From: Lachnospiraceae bacterium
GTDB lineage: Bacteria; Bacillota; Clostridia; Lachnospirales; Lachnospiraceae
Assembly: GCA_016291655.1 (NCBI GenBank)
Contig: JAEEYF010000041.1
Coordinates: forward strand, 25,734 to 89,733
DNA length: 64,000 nucleotides
Direction: 5' to 3'
The notes below the pieces were generated by a model. The model was not told the DNA's origin and searched no databases. It was given only the letters and a program-made list of their open reading frames with translations. Both the position numbers and the translations under genes were made by a program. Positions 27,425-35,490 of this stretch are shown piece after piece (within the stretch, counting starts at the first letter, position 1; every line of letters begins with the position of its first letter).

Positions 27425-27661
27425 TTAGAGCAGATTAAGGACAACCGAAAGCACTAAGAAAGCAGCTGCAAGGATCTTTGTGATCCTCTCCATCGTTCCT
27501 TCCATAGAGCGGCCCTTATTCTTGCCCCAATAGGTCTCAGCCATACCACTGATGGATCCGGAGAAGCCTTCGGACTTACTCTCCTGACCAAGTACGACTA
27601 CAACCAGAGCGAGACAAATAAGTACATAAACTATTGTAAGAGCAACCTTTAAAATATCCAC
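27425..27661 (-). CDS. secG: Preprotein translocase subunit SecG
   Basis: This 78-residue membrane protein has two membrane segments (VALTIVYVLICLALVVVVLG and ILAAAFLVLSVVLNLL). The linker between them contains QESKSEGFSGSISG and WGKNKGRSMEG, matching SecG. SecG aids SecYE in protein export. I set the start at the GTG at 27661 because GGAGG lies 8 bases upstream. The upstream in-frame TTG overlaps that site. It follows tpiA, as in many clostridia. Confidence 0.92.
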   Translation of the reverse strand: MDILKVALTIVYVLICLALVVVVLGQESKSEGFSGSISGMAETYWGKNKGRSMEGTMERITKILAAAFLVLSVVLNLL

Positions 27662-27822
27662 TTTGTACACCTCCAAACGCGAGAGATTTTAAATTTTTGC
27701 GAGCATCCCTCGCATCCATTTCGTATTCCAAAAATACGACACTGCGGATTATTATACTTAATAAATCCGGATTTGTAAAGTAAAAGATTTCTCTTCTCGC
27801 CAAAAAATTCAAAAATTTTTAA

Positions 27823-28572
27823 TTACTTGTTATAGCAAACGATCTTTCCGAAATCAGCCTTAAGCGATGCTCCGCCTACAAGACCGCCGTCGATATCCTT
27901 CTCTGCAAAGAGCTCGGCAGCATTTCCCGCATTAACGGAACCGCCGTACTGGATACGAACCGCATCAGCCGTTGCCTTGTCATAGATCTCTTCGATGCAG
28001 GCACGGATCCCGCCGCAAACTTCTTCAGCCTGAGCGGTTGTTGCCGTTTTACCGGTTCCGATAGCCCAAATGGGTTCGTAAGCGATAACGAGTTTAGCCA
28101 CGTCTGCAGCTGCAACTCCTGCAAGATCTGACTTGATCTGCATTCTGATCCAATCCATGGTAATGCCCATTTCTCTCTGCTCAAGTGTTTCTCCGCAGCA
28201 AAGGATGGGTGTAAGACCTGCTTCGATAGCCTTCTTGACCTTCTTGTTAAGAAGAGCATCATCCTCCTTGAAGTAATCTCTTCTCTCGGAGTGACCGATT
28301 ATAACATACTCAACTCCCGCATCCTTTAACATAGCTGCGGAAATCTCGCCTGTATAAGCACCCTTCTCTTCGAAGTACATATTCTCGGCACCGACTTTAA
28401 CGTTGGTTCCTTTAAGTGCATTAACAACAGGAACGATGTCAATGGCGGGAACGCAGTAAACAACATCCACGTCATCGTTCTTAACAAGATCCTTAAGCTC
28501 AGCGCAAAGAGCTACTGCCTGAGAAGGTGTCATGTTCATCTTCCAGTTACCTGCAATGATCTTTTTTCTCAT
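27823..28572 (-). CDS. tpiA: Triosephosphate isomerase
   Basis: This 249-residue TIM-barrel enzyme interconverts dihydroxyacetone phosphate and glyceraldehyde 3-phosphate. [10 protein letters not shown] with the active-site Asn and Lys, IIGHSERR with the catalytic His, and [15 protein letters not shown] with the catalytic Glu and flexible loop 6 are all present. The length is standard. AGGAGAAATAAA precedes the ATG. It is third in the gap-pgk-tpiA glycolytic cluster. Confidence 0.97.
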   Translation of the reverse strand: MRKKIIAGNWKMNMTPSQAVALCAELKDLVKNDDVDVVYCVPAIDIVPVVNALKGTNVKVGAENMYFEEKGAYTGEISAAMLKDAGVEYVIIGHSERRDYFKEDDALLNKKVKKAIEAGLTPILCCGETLEQREMGITMDWIRMQIKSDLAGVAAADVAKLVIAYEPIWAIGTGKTATTAQAEEVCGGIRACIEEIYDKATADAVRIQYGGSVNAGNAAELFAEKDIDGGLVGGASLKADFGKIVCYNK

Positions 28573-28590
28573 TTTATTTCTCCTAAAATT

Positions 28591-29814
28591 CTACTTATCA
28601 TCTGCTGCTACTACGCCGGGAAGTGCCTTGCCTTCAAGGAACTCAAGGGAAGCACCGCCGCCTGTGGAGATGTGGCTCATCTTGTCACCGAGACCCATCT
28701 GGTTAACAGCGGCTGCAGAATCACCGCCGCCGATGATCGTTGTAGCATCAGACTTTGCAAGTGCCTCTGCAACAGCCAATGTACCGGCTGCAAGTGTAGG
28801 ATTCTCGAATACGCCCATAGGTCCGTTCCAAACAACGGTCTTTGCGGAAGCAACCGCATCTGCGAAAAGCTTGCGGGACTTGGGTCCGATATCGCAGCCT
28901 TCACGATCTGCAGGCATCTTGTCATAATCGTATACTACCGTATCAACAGCTGCATCGATGGGATCAGGGAATGCAGAGATCGTTACGGAGTCTACGGGAA
29001 GAAGGATCTTCTTGCCGTTCTTCTTTGCCTTCTCAAGCATATCCTTGCAGTAGTCGATCTTCTCATTGTCAACGAGTGACTTACCGATCTCATAGCCCTG
29101 AGCCTTAAGGAAGGTGTAAGCCATACCGCCGCCGATGATGAGAGTATCGCACTTGTTAAGAAGATTGTCGATAACAGCAAGCTTGTCAGCAACCTTAGCG
29201 CCGCCAAGAATTGCTACGAAAGGTCTTACGGGATTCTCAACAGCGTTGCCGAGGAACTCGATCTCTTTCTGCATGAGATAACCTACGCAGTTGTTGCCGC
29301 CCTTAGCCTTGATGAACTTTGTAACGCCTTCAACGGAAGCATGAGCTCTGTGAGAAGAACCGAATGCATCGCATACATAATCATCCGCAAGATCTGCAAG
29401 TTCCTTGGAGAAAGCTTCACCGTTCTTTGTTTCCTCTGCTCCTCTGAAACGGGTGTTCTGAAGAAGGATAACATCTCCGTCCTTCATAGCTGCAACAGCC
29501 TTTGTAGCTGCTTCGCCGGTAACATTGTAATCGGAAACGAAAACAACTTCCTTGCCAAGCTTCTCAGAAAGCTTCTTAGCTACAGGTGCAAGAGACTCCT
29601 TCTCATTGGGACCTTCCTTAACCTTGCCCAAATGTGAGCAAAGGATCACCTTTCCACCGTCCCCGATAAGTTTATTGATAGTGGGAAGTGCAGCGTTTAT
29701 ACGTGTCTCGTCGGTGATGACACCGTTCTTGAGCGGTACATTGAAATCGCAGCGAACAAGAACGCGACGTCCCTTTACGTTAATATCATCAACAGATTTT
29801 TTGTTTAAACCCAT
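28591..29814 (-). CDS. pgk: Phosphoglycerate kinase
   Basis: The 407-residue enzyme transfers phosphate from 1,3-bisphosphoglycerate to ADP. It has the N-domain signature [12 protein letters not shown], the [18 protein letters not shown] region, and nucleotide-binding GPMGVFENP and [11 protein letters not shown] in the C-domain. The ATG at 29814 follows AGGAGGAAAACAAA. A longer in-frame start would include that ribosome binding site. It is transcribed with tpiA, 18 bases apart. A hairpin terminator separates it partly from gap. Confidence 0.97.
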   Translation of the reverse strand: MGLNKKSVDDINVKGRRVLVRCDFNVPLKNGVITDETRINAALPTINKLIGDGGKVILCSHLGKVKEGPNEKESLAPVAKKLSEKLGKEVVFVSDYNVTGEAATKAVAAMKDGDVILLQNTRFRGAEETKNGEAFSKELADLADDYVCDAFGSSHRAHASVEGVTKFIKAKGGNNCVGYLMQKEIEFLGNAVENPVRPFVAILGGAKVADKLAVIDNLLNKCDTLIIGGGMAYTFLKAQGYEIGKSLVDNEKIDYCKDMLEKAKKNGKKILLPVDSVTISAFPDPIDAAVDTVVYDYDKMPADREGCDIGPKSRKLFADAVASAKTVVWNGPMGVFENPTLAAGTLAVAEALAKSDATTIIGGGDSAAAVNQMGLGDKMSHISTGGGASLEFLEGKALPGVVAADDK

Positions 29815-29875
29815 TTTGTTTTCCTCCTGGTTCATTGATTATTTAAATATAAGAAGACCCTTGGTCTGTTCTTAT

Positions 29876-29913
29876 CATAAAAGAAGAGGTCCGGTCCAAA
29901 GTGACCGGACCTC
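29876..29913 (-). terminator. Hairpin between gap and pgk
   Basis: GAGGTCCGGTC pairs exactly with GACCGGACCTC around a 6-base loop and is followed by TTCTTTTAT on the minus strand. It may terminate most gap transcripts or stabilise the gap mRNA end, letting part of the RNA continue into pgk. Confidence 0.78.
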
Positions 29914-29957
29914 ATAAGGTCTTATTTTAAACCTATATCACAGTTTCCGTACACAGA

Positions 29958-31025
29958 TCAGATCTCTGCGAAGTACTTGATAGTACGAACCATCTGGCTT
30001 GTGTAGCTGTTCTCGTTATCATACCATGAAACAACCTGTACCTGATAGAGATCATCGCCGATCTTTGAAACCATTGTCTGTGTAGCGTCAAAGAGTGAAC
30101 CGAATCTCATACCGATAACGTCGGAAGAAACGATGGGATCTACATTGTAACCGAAGGATTCGCTGGAAGCAGCCTTCATAGCAGCGTTGATGCCCTCAAC
30201 TGTAACATCGGCACCCTTAACAACTGCTGTAAGGATTGTTGTGGAACCTGTCGGAACGGGAACTCTCTGAGCAGATCCGATGAGCTTTCCGTTGAGCTCA
30301 GGGATAACAAGACCGATAGCCTTAGCAGCGCCTGTGCTGTTGGGAACGATGTTTGCAGCGCCTGCACGTGCACGACGAAGATCGCCCTTTCTGTGAGGTC
30401 CGTCAAGGATCATCTGGTCGCCTGTATATGCATGGATAGTGCTCATGATACCGCTCTGGATGGGAGCATAATCGTTAAGAGCTTTAGCCATGGGTGCAAG
30501 GCAGTTTGTTGTGCAGGATGCAGCGGAGATAACCTGATCATCCTTTGTAAGTGTCTTCTCGTTAACTGAGAATACGATAGTCTTGAGGTCCTTTCCTGCA
30601 GGAGCGGAAATAACAACCTTCTTAGCGCCTGCCTGAATATGTGCCATTGACTTTTCCTTGGAGCAGTAGAAACCGGTGCACTCAAGAACTACGTCAACGC
30701 CAAGCTTTCCCCAAGGAAGATCTGCAGCCTTAGGCATAGCGTAGATTGTGATTTCCTTGCCGTCAACTGTGATGGATCCGGGAACCTTAACGGTCTTTCC
30801 GTCTTCCTCAAAAATGGGCTCCTTGGAATCTACAGTGTGAAGATTCTCACCGATCTTTCCGCAATATCCGCCCTGAGCTGTGTCATACTTAAGTAAGTCA
30901 GCAAGCATTGCAGGACTTGTCAAATCGTTGATAGCTACAATTTCGTAACCCTCTGCTCCGAACATCTGTCTGAAAGCAAGACGTCCGATACGACCAAAAC
31001 CATTGATTGCAACTTTAACTGCCAT
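29958..31025 (-). CDS. gap: Glyceraldehyde-3-phosphate dehydrogenase
   Basis: This 355-residue NAD-dependent enzyme oxidises glyceraldehyde 3-phosphate. The Rossmann start is INGFGRIGR, the catalytic site is [12 protein letters not shown], and [16 protein letters not shown] and the C-terminal [13 protein letters not shown] are conserved. It is slightly longer than the usual 335 residues because of insertions in the N-terminal domain (around [12 protein letters not shown]). AGGAGGAACAAT precedes the ATG, and a consensus promoter lies at 31139-31167. Strong expression is expected. Confidence 0.97.
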   Translation of the reverse strand: MAVKVAINGFGRIGRLAFRQMFGAEGYEIVAINDLTSPAMLADLLKYDTAQGGYCGKIGENLHTVDSKEPIFEEDGKTVKVPGSITVDGKEITIYAMPKAADLPWGKLGVDVVLECTGFYCSKEKSMAHIQAGAKKVVISAPAGKDLKTIVFSVNEKTLTKDDQVISAASCTTNCLAPMAKALNDYAPIQSGIMSTIHAYTGDQMILDGPHRKGDLRRARAGAANIVPNSTGAAKAIGLVIPELNGKLIGSAQRVPVPTGSTTILTAVVKGADVTVEGINAAMKAASSESFGYNVDPIVSSDVIGMRFGSLFDATQTMVSKIGDDLYQVQVVSWYDNENSYTSQMVRTIKYFAEI

Positions 31026-31138
31026 ATATTGTTCCTCCTGTTTTCACGCTGGATCCGCGTGTATTATTGTGCCACATTCGGCATATTTTAAGCGGAAATC
31101 CGTGAGACACCGCCTAATTTCATTGTTTGAACGCAATT

Positions 31139-31167
31139 ATTTAAACACGTTGTTACTTTTTTGTCAA
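31139..31167 (-). promoter_or_regulatory. Promoter of gap
   Basis: TTGACA (31167-31162) and TTAAAT (31144-31139) are 17 bases apart on the minus strand, about 115 bases before the gap start. The long leader between them contains no gene. Confidence 0.7.
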
Positions 31168-31206
31168 TACTCGAAAGGTATTCTTAAGTATTTTTTATTA
31201 AAGTCA

Positions 31207-31446
31207 TCACTTCTCGATCTCTTCATTGGGAAGGATGTGAACTTTGCCCTCATAAAGCTCCTGAACCGCAATGGAAAGGGGCTTGTCGCACTTAGGCGTA
31301 ACAAGGGGCTCCGCACCGTCAATAAGCTGTCTTGCGCGCTTGGCGGTGGCAATGCAGATAGAGTAACGGCTGTTTACAACTGCCTGCTCACCTTCGGCAT
31401 TGTCGTTGATTTTCTGAGTTAACTCATCATAGGATGGATGGATCAT
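31207..31446 (-). CDS. rpoZ: RNA polymerase omega subunit
   Basis: The 79-residue protein matches omega: MIHPSYDELTQKI, SRYSICIATAKRARQL, and a C-terminal KPLSIAVQELYEGKVHI. Omega aids assembly of the beta-prime subunit. GAAAGGAAGA precedes the ATG. It follows yicC directly. The guanylate kinase gene that usually stands between them in Firmicutes is absent here. Confidence 0.93.
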   Translation of the reverse strand: MIHPSYDELTQKINDNAEGEQAVVNSRYSICIATAKRARQLIDGAEPLVTPKCDKPLSIAVQELYEGKVHILPNEEIEK

Positions 31447-31536
31447 TTTTGTCTTCCTTTCAGATTCAAATTATTTTTCACCGATTGCTAAATATTATAA
31501 CATGGTTTGTCAATAGTTTTAAATACCGAATTTTTT

Positions 31537-32415
31537 TTATTCGATATTTTGTATCTGTTCTCTGATCTTCTCGATCTCCGTTTTCAGTTCTATAGCTGTG
31601 TTGGAGACCTCGATATCATTTGCTTTGGAAAGTGTTGTGTTTGCTTCGCGGTTCATTTCCTGAGCCACGAAATCCAGCTTTCTTCCCACATCCTTCCCTG
31701 CGGTAAGGGTATTACGCATATTGGACACATGAGCCTTGAGACGTACCATTTCTTCGTCAACGCATATCTTATCCGCAAAAACGATCAATTCTGTGGCAAG
31801 CACCTGTTCCGATACGCTTGTATCGCCCAAAAGCTCTTTCACCTTTGCAAGTATCTTGTCTCTGTACTCCTTTACGATCTCAGGACTTCTTGTTTCGATC
31901 TTATCGATCATGCCTTCGATGCCGTCAAGCTTTGCAAAAAGGTCTTCCCTGAGTTTTTCTCCTTCTGCCTTTCTTGTTTCCACAAACTTTTCAAGGCAGC
32001 CTCTGAGTGCCGTCTCAAGAAGCTTCCACAATCCCTCTTCATCCACTTCCTTTTCTTCAAAGGTGAGTACCTCGGGCATTCTTGCCACAACCGAAGCACT
32101 AAGCTCGTTCGTAAGACCGAACTCGTCAGAGATGGCATTCATATATTCTATATATTCTTTTGCGGTTTCCCTGTTATATTTTACACAGCCCGTAGCTTCG
32201 CTCGAGTCCTCATATGTAATGAATACATCCACTTTACCGCGGCTTATGTACTCTTTCATAACGCTTCTGATGGCTGCTTCGAAAAAATTCAGTTTTTTCG
32301 GCATCTTGATAGCTATTTCGCTGTATCTGTGATTAACGGATTTGATCTCGACGGCAATTTTTCTTCCGCCCTCGACGACCTCTAAGCGCCCAAAGCCGGT
32401 CATACTTTTTATCAT
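31537..32415 (-). CDS. yicC: YicC-family endoribonuclease
   Basis: This 292-residue protein begins MIKSMTGFGR and contains EIKSVNHRYSEI, SRGKVDVFITYED and the C-terminal RKLDFVAQEMNREANTTLSK. These are hallmarks of the YicC/YloC family, which cuts RNA as a multimer. AAGGAG precedes the ATG, which overlaps the stop codon of the ArsR-like regulator gene by 4 bases. It is therefore at least partly expressed with the metal-handling operon upstream. Confidence 0.93.
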   Translation of the reverse strand: MIKSMTGFGRLEVVEGGRKIAVEIKSVNHRYSEIAIKMPKKLNFFEAAIRSVMKEYISRGKVDVFITYEDSSEATGCVKYNRETAKEYIEYMNAISDEFGLTNELSASVVARMPEVLTFEEKEVDEEGLWKLLETALRGCLEKFVETRKAEGEKLREDLFAKLDGIEGMIDKIETRSPEIVKEYRDKILAKVKELLGDTSVSEQVLATELIVFADKICVDEEMVRLKAHVSNMRNTLTAGKDVGRKLDFVAQEMNREANTTLSKANDIEVSNTAIELKTEIEKIREQIQNIE

Positions 32416-33365
32416 TGGTCTTCTCCTTTTAATTCCTCAGCAGGATTTTGTTTTTTATAAATAGCCATACGAATGCCCTGTGCATAGTCGCCGAAGCCTT
32501 CTCCGAAAAGATTCATGCCTCCTTTGTGCACTGCATCCGGTGCAACTCCTATTCTCACGGAAAGGAAATTTTCTTCGGTTATACCGAGATCCTCCAGTTT
32601 AACCGAGGAAACCTTCTCTCCGTCAAGATACGATCCGTCTTCACGTACCGACCAGGTTTTAAGCTTTCCGAACTGAGTGTTCTTATCGGGCCACCAGCCG
32701 GGATTCCACATGCCCCTTCTGCCGCCGAAATCGGACGGGCAGGTCCATGTTCCGATCTTTATGCCGTTCAGCCACAGAGTAATGTCGGACGGATAGTTGA
32801 GATTAAACTCATGGTCCTCCGAACAAACTTCCAGCGAAAGTTCAACTCTTTTGGCATCGGTATTCTTAAACGAATAGTTGGGAAAGCGATATTCCACAAA
32901 GCCTACTCCGCCAAACCACAGTAACCGCGCTCCCATCCTGTCCTGATGATAAAAGGAGCCGGGTTCGTCTTCTCTTCCTATGGCTCCCTTGTCTCCCGCA
33001 AGTCCGCAGGTCGGATTTACGGAATAATCCACAAACGCTCCGATAGGCATATTGATAACTTCCACCGAGTCAGCTCCTATTGCCGATTCGGTGACGATCT
33101 CTATGCCGTTTACAGCTTTGCTGCAAAGCTTCATGGAACCTCTGCTGGCAGGAACAAGATCGCATTTGATGAGTCCCGCTTCCTCAAGCGCCCTCACATG
33201 CATGGCCGCAGAGCTTGCGGGAATATCCAGTTTTTCCGCTATCTCATTAACGTTAAAGCTTCTTTCGGAAAGAAGTCGAAGGATGTCTATTCTGACATCA
33301 CTCGCCAAAGCCTTTCCTATTAGATTCAATTTTTCTTTGTCATCAAGATTGATCTGAAGAACCAT
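32412..33365 (-). CDS. ArsR-like winged-helix regulator with C-terminal beta domain
   Basis: The first ~95 residues form an ArsR-type winged helix (LASDVRIDILRLLSERSFNV, EIAEKLDIPASSAAMHVRAL). The remaining ~220 residues are beta-rich with many aromatic residues (LLWFGGVGFVEYRFPNY, DITLWLNGIKIGTW, FGGRRGMWNPGWW), like a jelly-roll ligand-binding domain. I do not recognise the ligand. The gene lies 10 bases after two COG0523 GTPase genes and overlaps yicC. A link to metal status is suggested by the neighbours, but carbohydrate sensing is an equally fair guess from the second domain. The ATG at 33365 follows AAGGGTG. Confidence 0.78.
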   Translation of the reverse strand: MVLQINLDDKEKLNLIGKALASDVRIDILRLLSERSFNVNEIAEKLDIPASSAAMHVRALEEAGLIKCDLVPASRGSMKLCSKAVNGIEIVTESAIGADSVEVINMPIGAFVDYSVNPTCGLAGDKGAIGREDEPGSFYHQDRMGARLLWFGGVGFVEYRFPNYSFKNTDAKRVELSLEVCSEDHEFNLNYPSDITLWLNGIKIGTWTCPSDFGGRRGMWNPGWWPDKNTQFGKLKTWSVREDGSYLDGEKVSSVKLEDLGITEENFLSVRIGVAPDAVHKGGMNLFGEGFGDYAQGIRMAIYKKQNPAEELKGEDQ

Positions 33366-33375
33366 CACTTCACCC

Positions 33376-34314
33376 TTAATTCATCATTACCACATGATCT
33401 TCCGGTTTCTTGGCGGGTTCTATCCTGATCAACTTATAGACAGGTCCCTCGCCCTCATATTCATCCAGGTACTTTGACTGTACTTCACAGGTCACATGCA
33501 CCCAGTCTCTGGTCTTGTAAGCAACGGCATCTCCGTAGCAAAGAAAGCCTATGAATGCAATATCCGCCGCACAGCAGGTCATGGCAAATCTGCCGGGTAC
33601 GAATGTACCCTTGGGAGTTTCCTTACCTCTGTAGATCATCGCAAGAAATCTGACCTTTTTCCCGACATAATTCTGCAGATTGTCCAAAACATCCAGATAG
33701 AAAAGACCGTAATCGTCATCTTCGATCTCGATCACATCCGCCTTCATGTCATAGGGCAGCTCGATCTCATCATCATAGCCGTTCTCTTCGCCTTCTGCCG
33801 CTTCAAACACCGTCTGTGCCCGCCTGTTAAGCGTCCTCACAAGTTTTTTGAGTGTGTTCCTCTTGGTGTTTGCGTTACATTTGTTAAAGATCACCAATTC
33901 GGAGAACTGAACGATCTCGTTCATCATCTGACGCATATTGGACATATAAACTTCAAAGGTGGTTGCATCCGCAACGGTGATGATCTGTGCCAGCTCCCAG
34001 CGTCTCGGAAAACCCTGCTCAAGTATTCTCGAAACGCTCCAGGTACCGTTCCATTCAACCATGACCCTGTCGACAGGATATTTCTTTACACAATCCATCA
34101 TAAACAAAGGTTTGAAATCTTCTTCGTTTTCAACCTGAACTATGGTAACCTTGCGCTTCGCCAGCTCTTCCCTGTCATATTCGACCTCACCCTCTTCGCA
34201 GACTATGAGCAGAGTGCTCTTGCCTTCCGTGAAATCGTCATCCATCAGGGTATCACGTATGAATGTTGTTTTTCCCGAGCCGAGAAAGCCGAGAATTAGG
34301 AATAAAGGTGTCAT
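33376..34314 (-). CDS. COG0523/G3E GTPase with C-terminal TIGR03943-like domain
   Basis: The 312-residue protein has an N-terminal CobW-type GTPase (LGFLGSGKTTFI, later VIFNKCNANT). The C-terminal part, with KVRFLAMIYRGKETPKG and FVPGRFAMTCCAADIAFIGF, resembles the domain of TIGR03943 proteins found beside G3E GTPases and permeases in Firmicutes. The CxCC metal motif of CobW proteins is not seen in the GTPase part. An MTCCAAD pair of cysteines is in the second domain. It likely acts with the His-rich paralogue next to it in metal allocation. Its ATG overlaps the preceding stop codon. Confidence 0.82.
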   Translation of the reverse strand: MTPLFLILGFLGSGKTTFIRDTLMDDDFTEGKSTLLIVCEEGEVEYDREELAKRKVTIVQVENEEDFKPLFMMDCVKKYPVDRVMVEWNGTWSVSRILEQGFPRRWELAQIITVADATTFEVYMSNMRQMMNEIVQFSELVIFNKCNANTKRNTLKKLVRTLNRRAQTVFEAAEGEENGYDDEIELPYDMKADVIEIEDDDYGLFYLDVLDNLQNYVGKKVRFLAMIYRGKETPKGTFVPGRFAMTCCAADIAFIGFLCYGDAVAYKTRDWVHVTCEVQSKYLDEYEGEGPVYKLIRIEPAKKPEDHVVMMN

Positions 34315-35414
34315 TATCTAAAAACCTCTTCAAGTTTATCTTCTTTAAGTTCAGCACCGATAACGCAAAGCTTTCCTGTGTAATCGGGCTGTCCGTCTCT
34401 GATCTCATACTCTTCGGGTACAAGATCGAAATAGATCCAGGTGCCTTCCGTGCCCATAACCATACCCTTTGCACGGAGGATCTTTCCGTATTCGTCGGAA
34501 TAAGCAAGCTTCTTAAGTACCTCCTCAAGAGCTGCCTTGTCATACTTGTGTGGAGTTTCCTTGCCCCAGCTTGTGAACACTTCATCCGCATCGTGACCGT
34601 GGTGGTGGTGATGATGGTGATGATGTTCATGCTCGTGCTCATCCTCGTCCTCATCCTCATCGTGATGATGATGGTGATGTTCATGTTCATGCTCATGTTC
34701 ATCCTCATCGTGGTGATGATGGTGATGGCACTCGCACTCGGGATCGTCACACTCATCGTCGTCTTCATCATGAGCATGCTCTTTGATCTCCGCAAGCAGC
34801 TGATCCGCAAAACTCTCCTTCTTTTCCATAGCCGAAAGCATGGTACCCTGATCCAATGAATCCCAGGGAGTGGTGATCATCGCAGCATTGGGATTGTGCT
34901 CCTTTAAAAGTGCCACTACCTCCTCAAGCTTTTCATCGGTAAGATTCTGTGTACGGCTCAAAACGATGGTCTTAGCGCTTTCAACCTGATTGTTGAAGAA
35001 CTCGCCGAAGTTCTTGATGTACATCTTTGCCTTCTGTGCATCCACAACCGTGGAGAAGGAATTGAGCTTGGCACCGTCAAGCTTGTCCTCTACATTCTGA
35101 ACAGCCTTGATGACATCAGAAAGCTTTCCCACACCTGAGGGTTCAATGATGATCCTGTCGGGATGGAACTGAGCAACAACCTTTTTCAAGGCTTCTCCGA
35201 AGTCTCCCACAAGGGAACAGCAGATGCATCCGGAGTTCATCTCCGTGATCTCGACTCCCGCATCCTTAAGGAAACCGCCGTCAATGCCGATCTCGCCGAA
35301 CTCGTTTTCAATGAGAACGACCTTTTCGCCCTTAAACGCGCCGTCAAGGAGCTTCTTGATAAGGGTAGTTTTTCCGGCCCCCAAAAAGCCTGAGATTATA
35401 TCTATTTTTGTCAT
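34314..35414 (-). CDS. COG0523/G3E GTPase metallochaperone with His-rich loop
   Basis: This 366-residue protein has Walker A GFLGAGKTT (residues 9-17) and the CxCC metal-binding motif CICC (63-66) typical of zinc-trafficking ZNG1/YeiR-type GTPases. A long His/Glu/Asp loop (about residues 226-276) contains runs such as HHHHHHDEDEHEHEHEH, well suited to bind zinc, nickel or cobalt. A CobW C-terminal domain follows. The DNA encoding the loop is made of CAT/CAC and GAG/GAT repeats. A consensus promoter lies just upstream. The metal cannot be named from sequence alone. Confidence 0.92.
   Translation of the reverse strand: MTKIDIISGFLGAGKTTLIKKLLDGAFKGEKVVLIENEFGEIGIDGGFLKDAGVEITEMNSGCICCSLVGDFGEALKKVVAQFHPDRIIIEPSGVGKLSDVIKAVQNVEDKLDGAKLNSFSTVVDAQKAKMYIKNFGEFFNNQVESAKTIVLSRTQNLTDEKLEEVVALLKEHNPNAAMITTPWDSLDQGTMLSAMEKKESFADQLLAEIKEHAHDEDDDECDDPECECHHHHHHDEDEHEHEHEHHHHHHDEDEDEDEHEHEHHHHHHHHHGHDADEVFTSWGKETPHKYDKAALEEVLKKLAYSDEYGKILRAKGMVMGTEGTWIYFDLVPEEYEIRDGQPDYTGKLCVIGAELKEDKLEEVFR
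34590..34735. repeat. Codon repeats encoding the His-rich metal-binding loop
   Basis: Tandem ATGATG/GTGGTG and CTCATC-type units (plus-strand sense) encode alternating His and acidic runs in the G3E GTPase. The tract could change length by slippage. Confidence 0.75.
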
Positions 35415-35461
35415 TTATAACACATCCTTTCATTTAGGTTAAAACCCGAAATCAAATTGTA

Positions 35462-35490
35462 ATTATATGACTTTTCTCACAATCCGTCAA
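35462..35490 (-). promoter_or_regulatory. Promoter of the metal GTPase operon
   Basis: TTGACG (35490-35485) and TATAAT (35467-35462) are 17 bases apart on the minus strand. They overlap the stop codon of rqcH. No palindromic operator is seen around it. Confidence 0.7.

Noticed and set aside
34253..34859. Antisense and shifted frames rich in Met, Ile and Val over the His-rich region
   Set aside because: They arise from the CAT/GAT codon repeats of the G3E GTPase gene and show no start signals.
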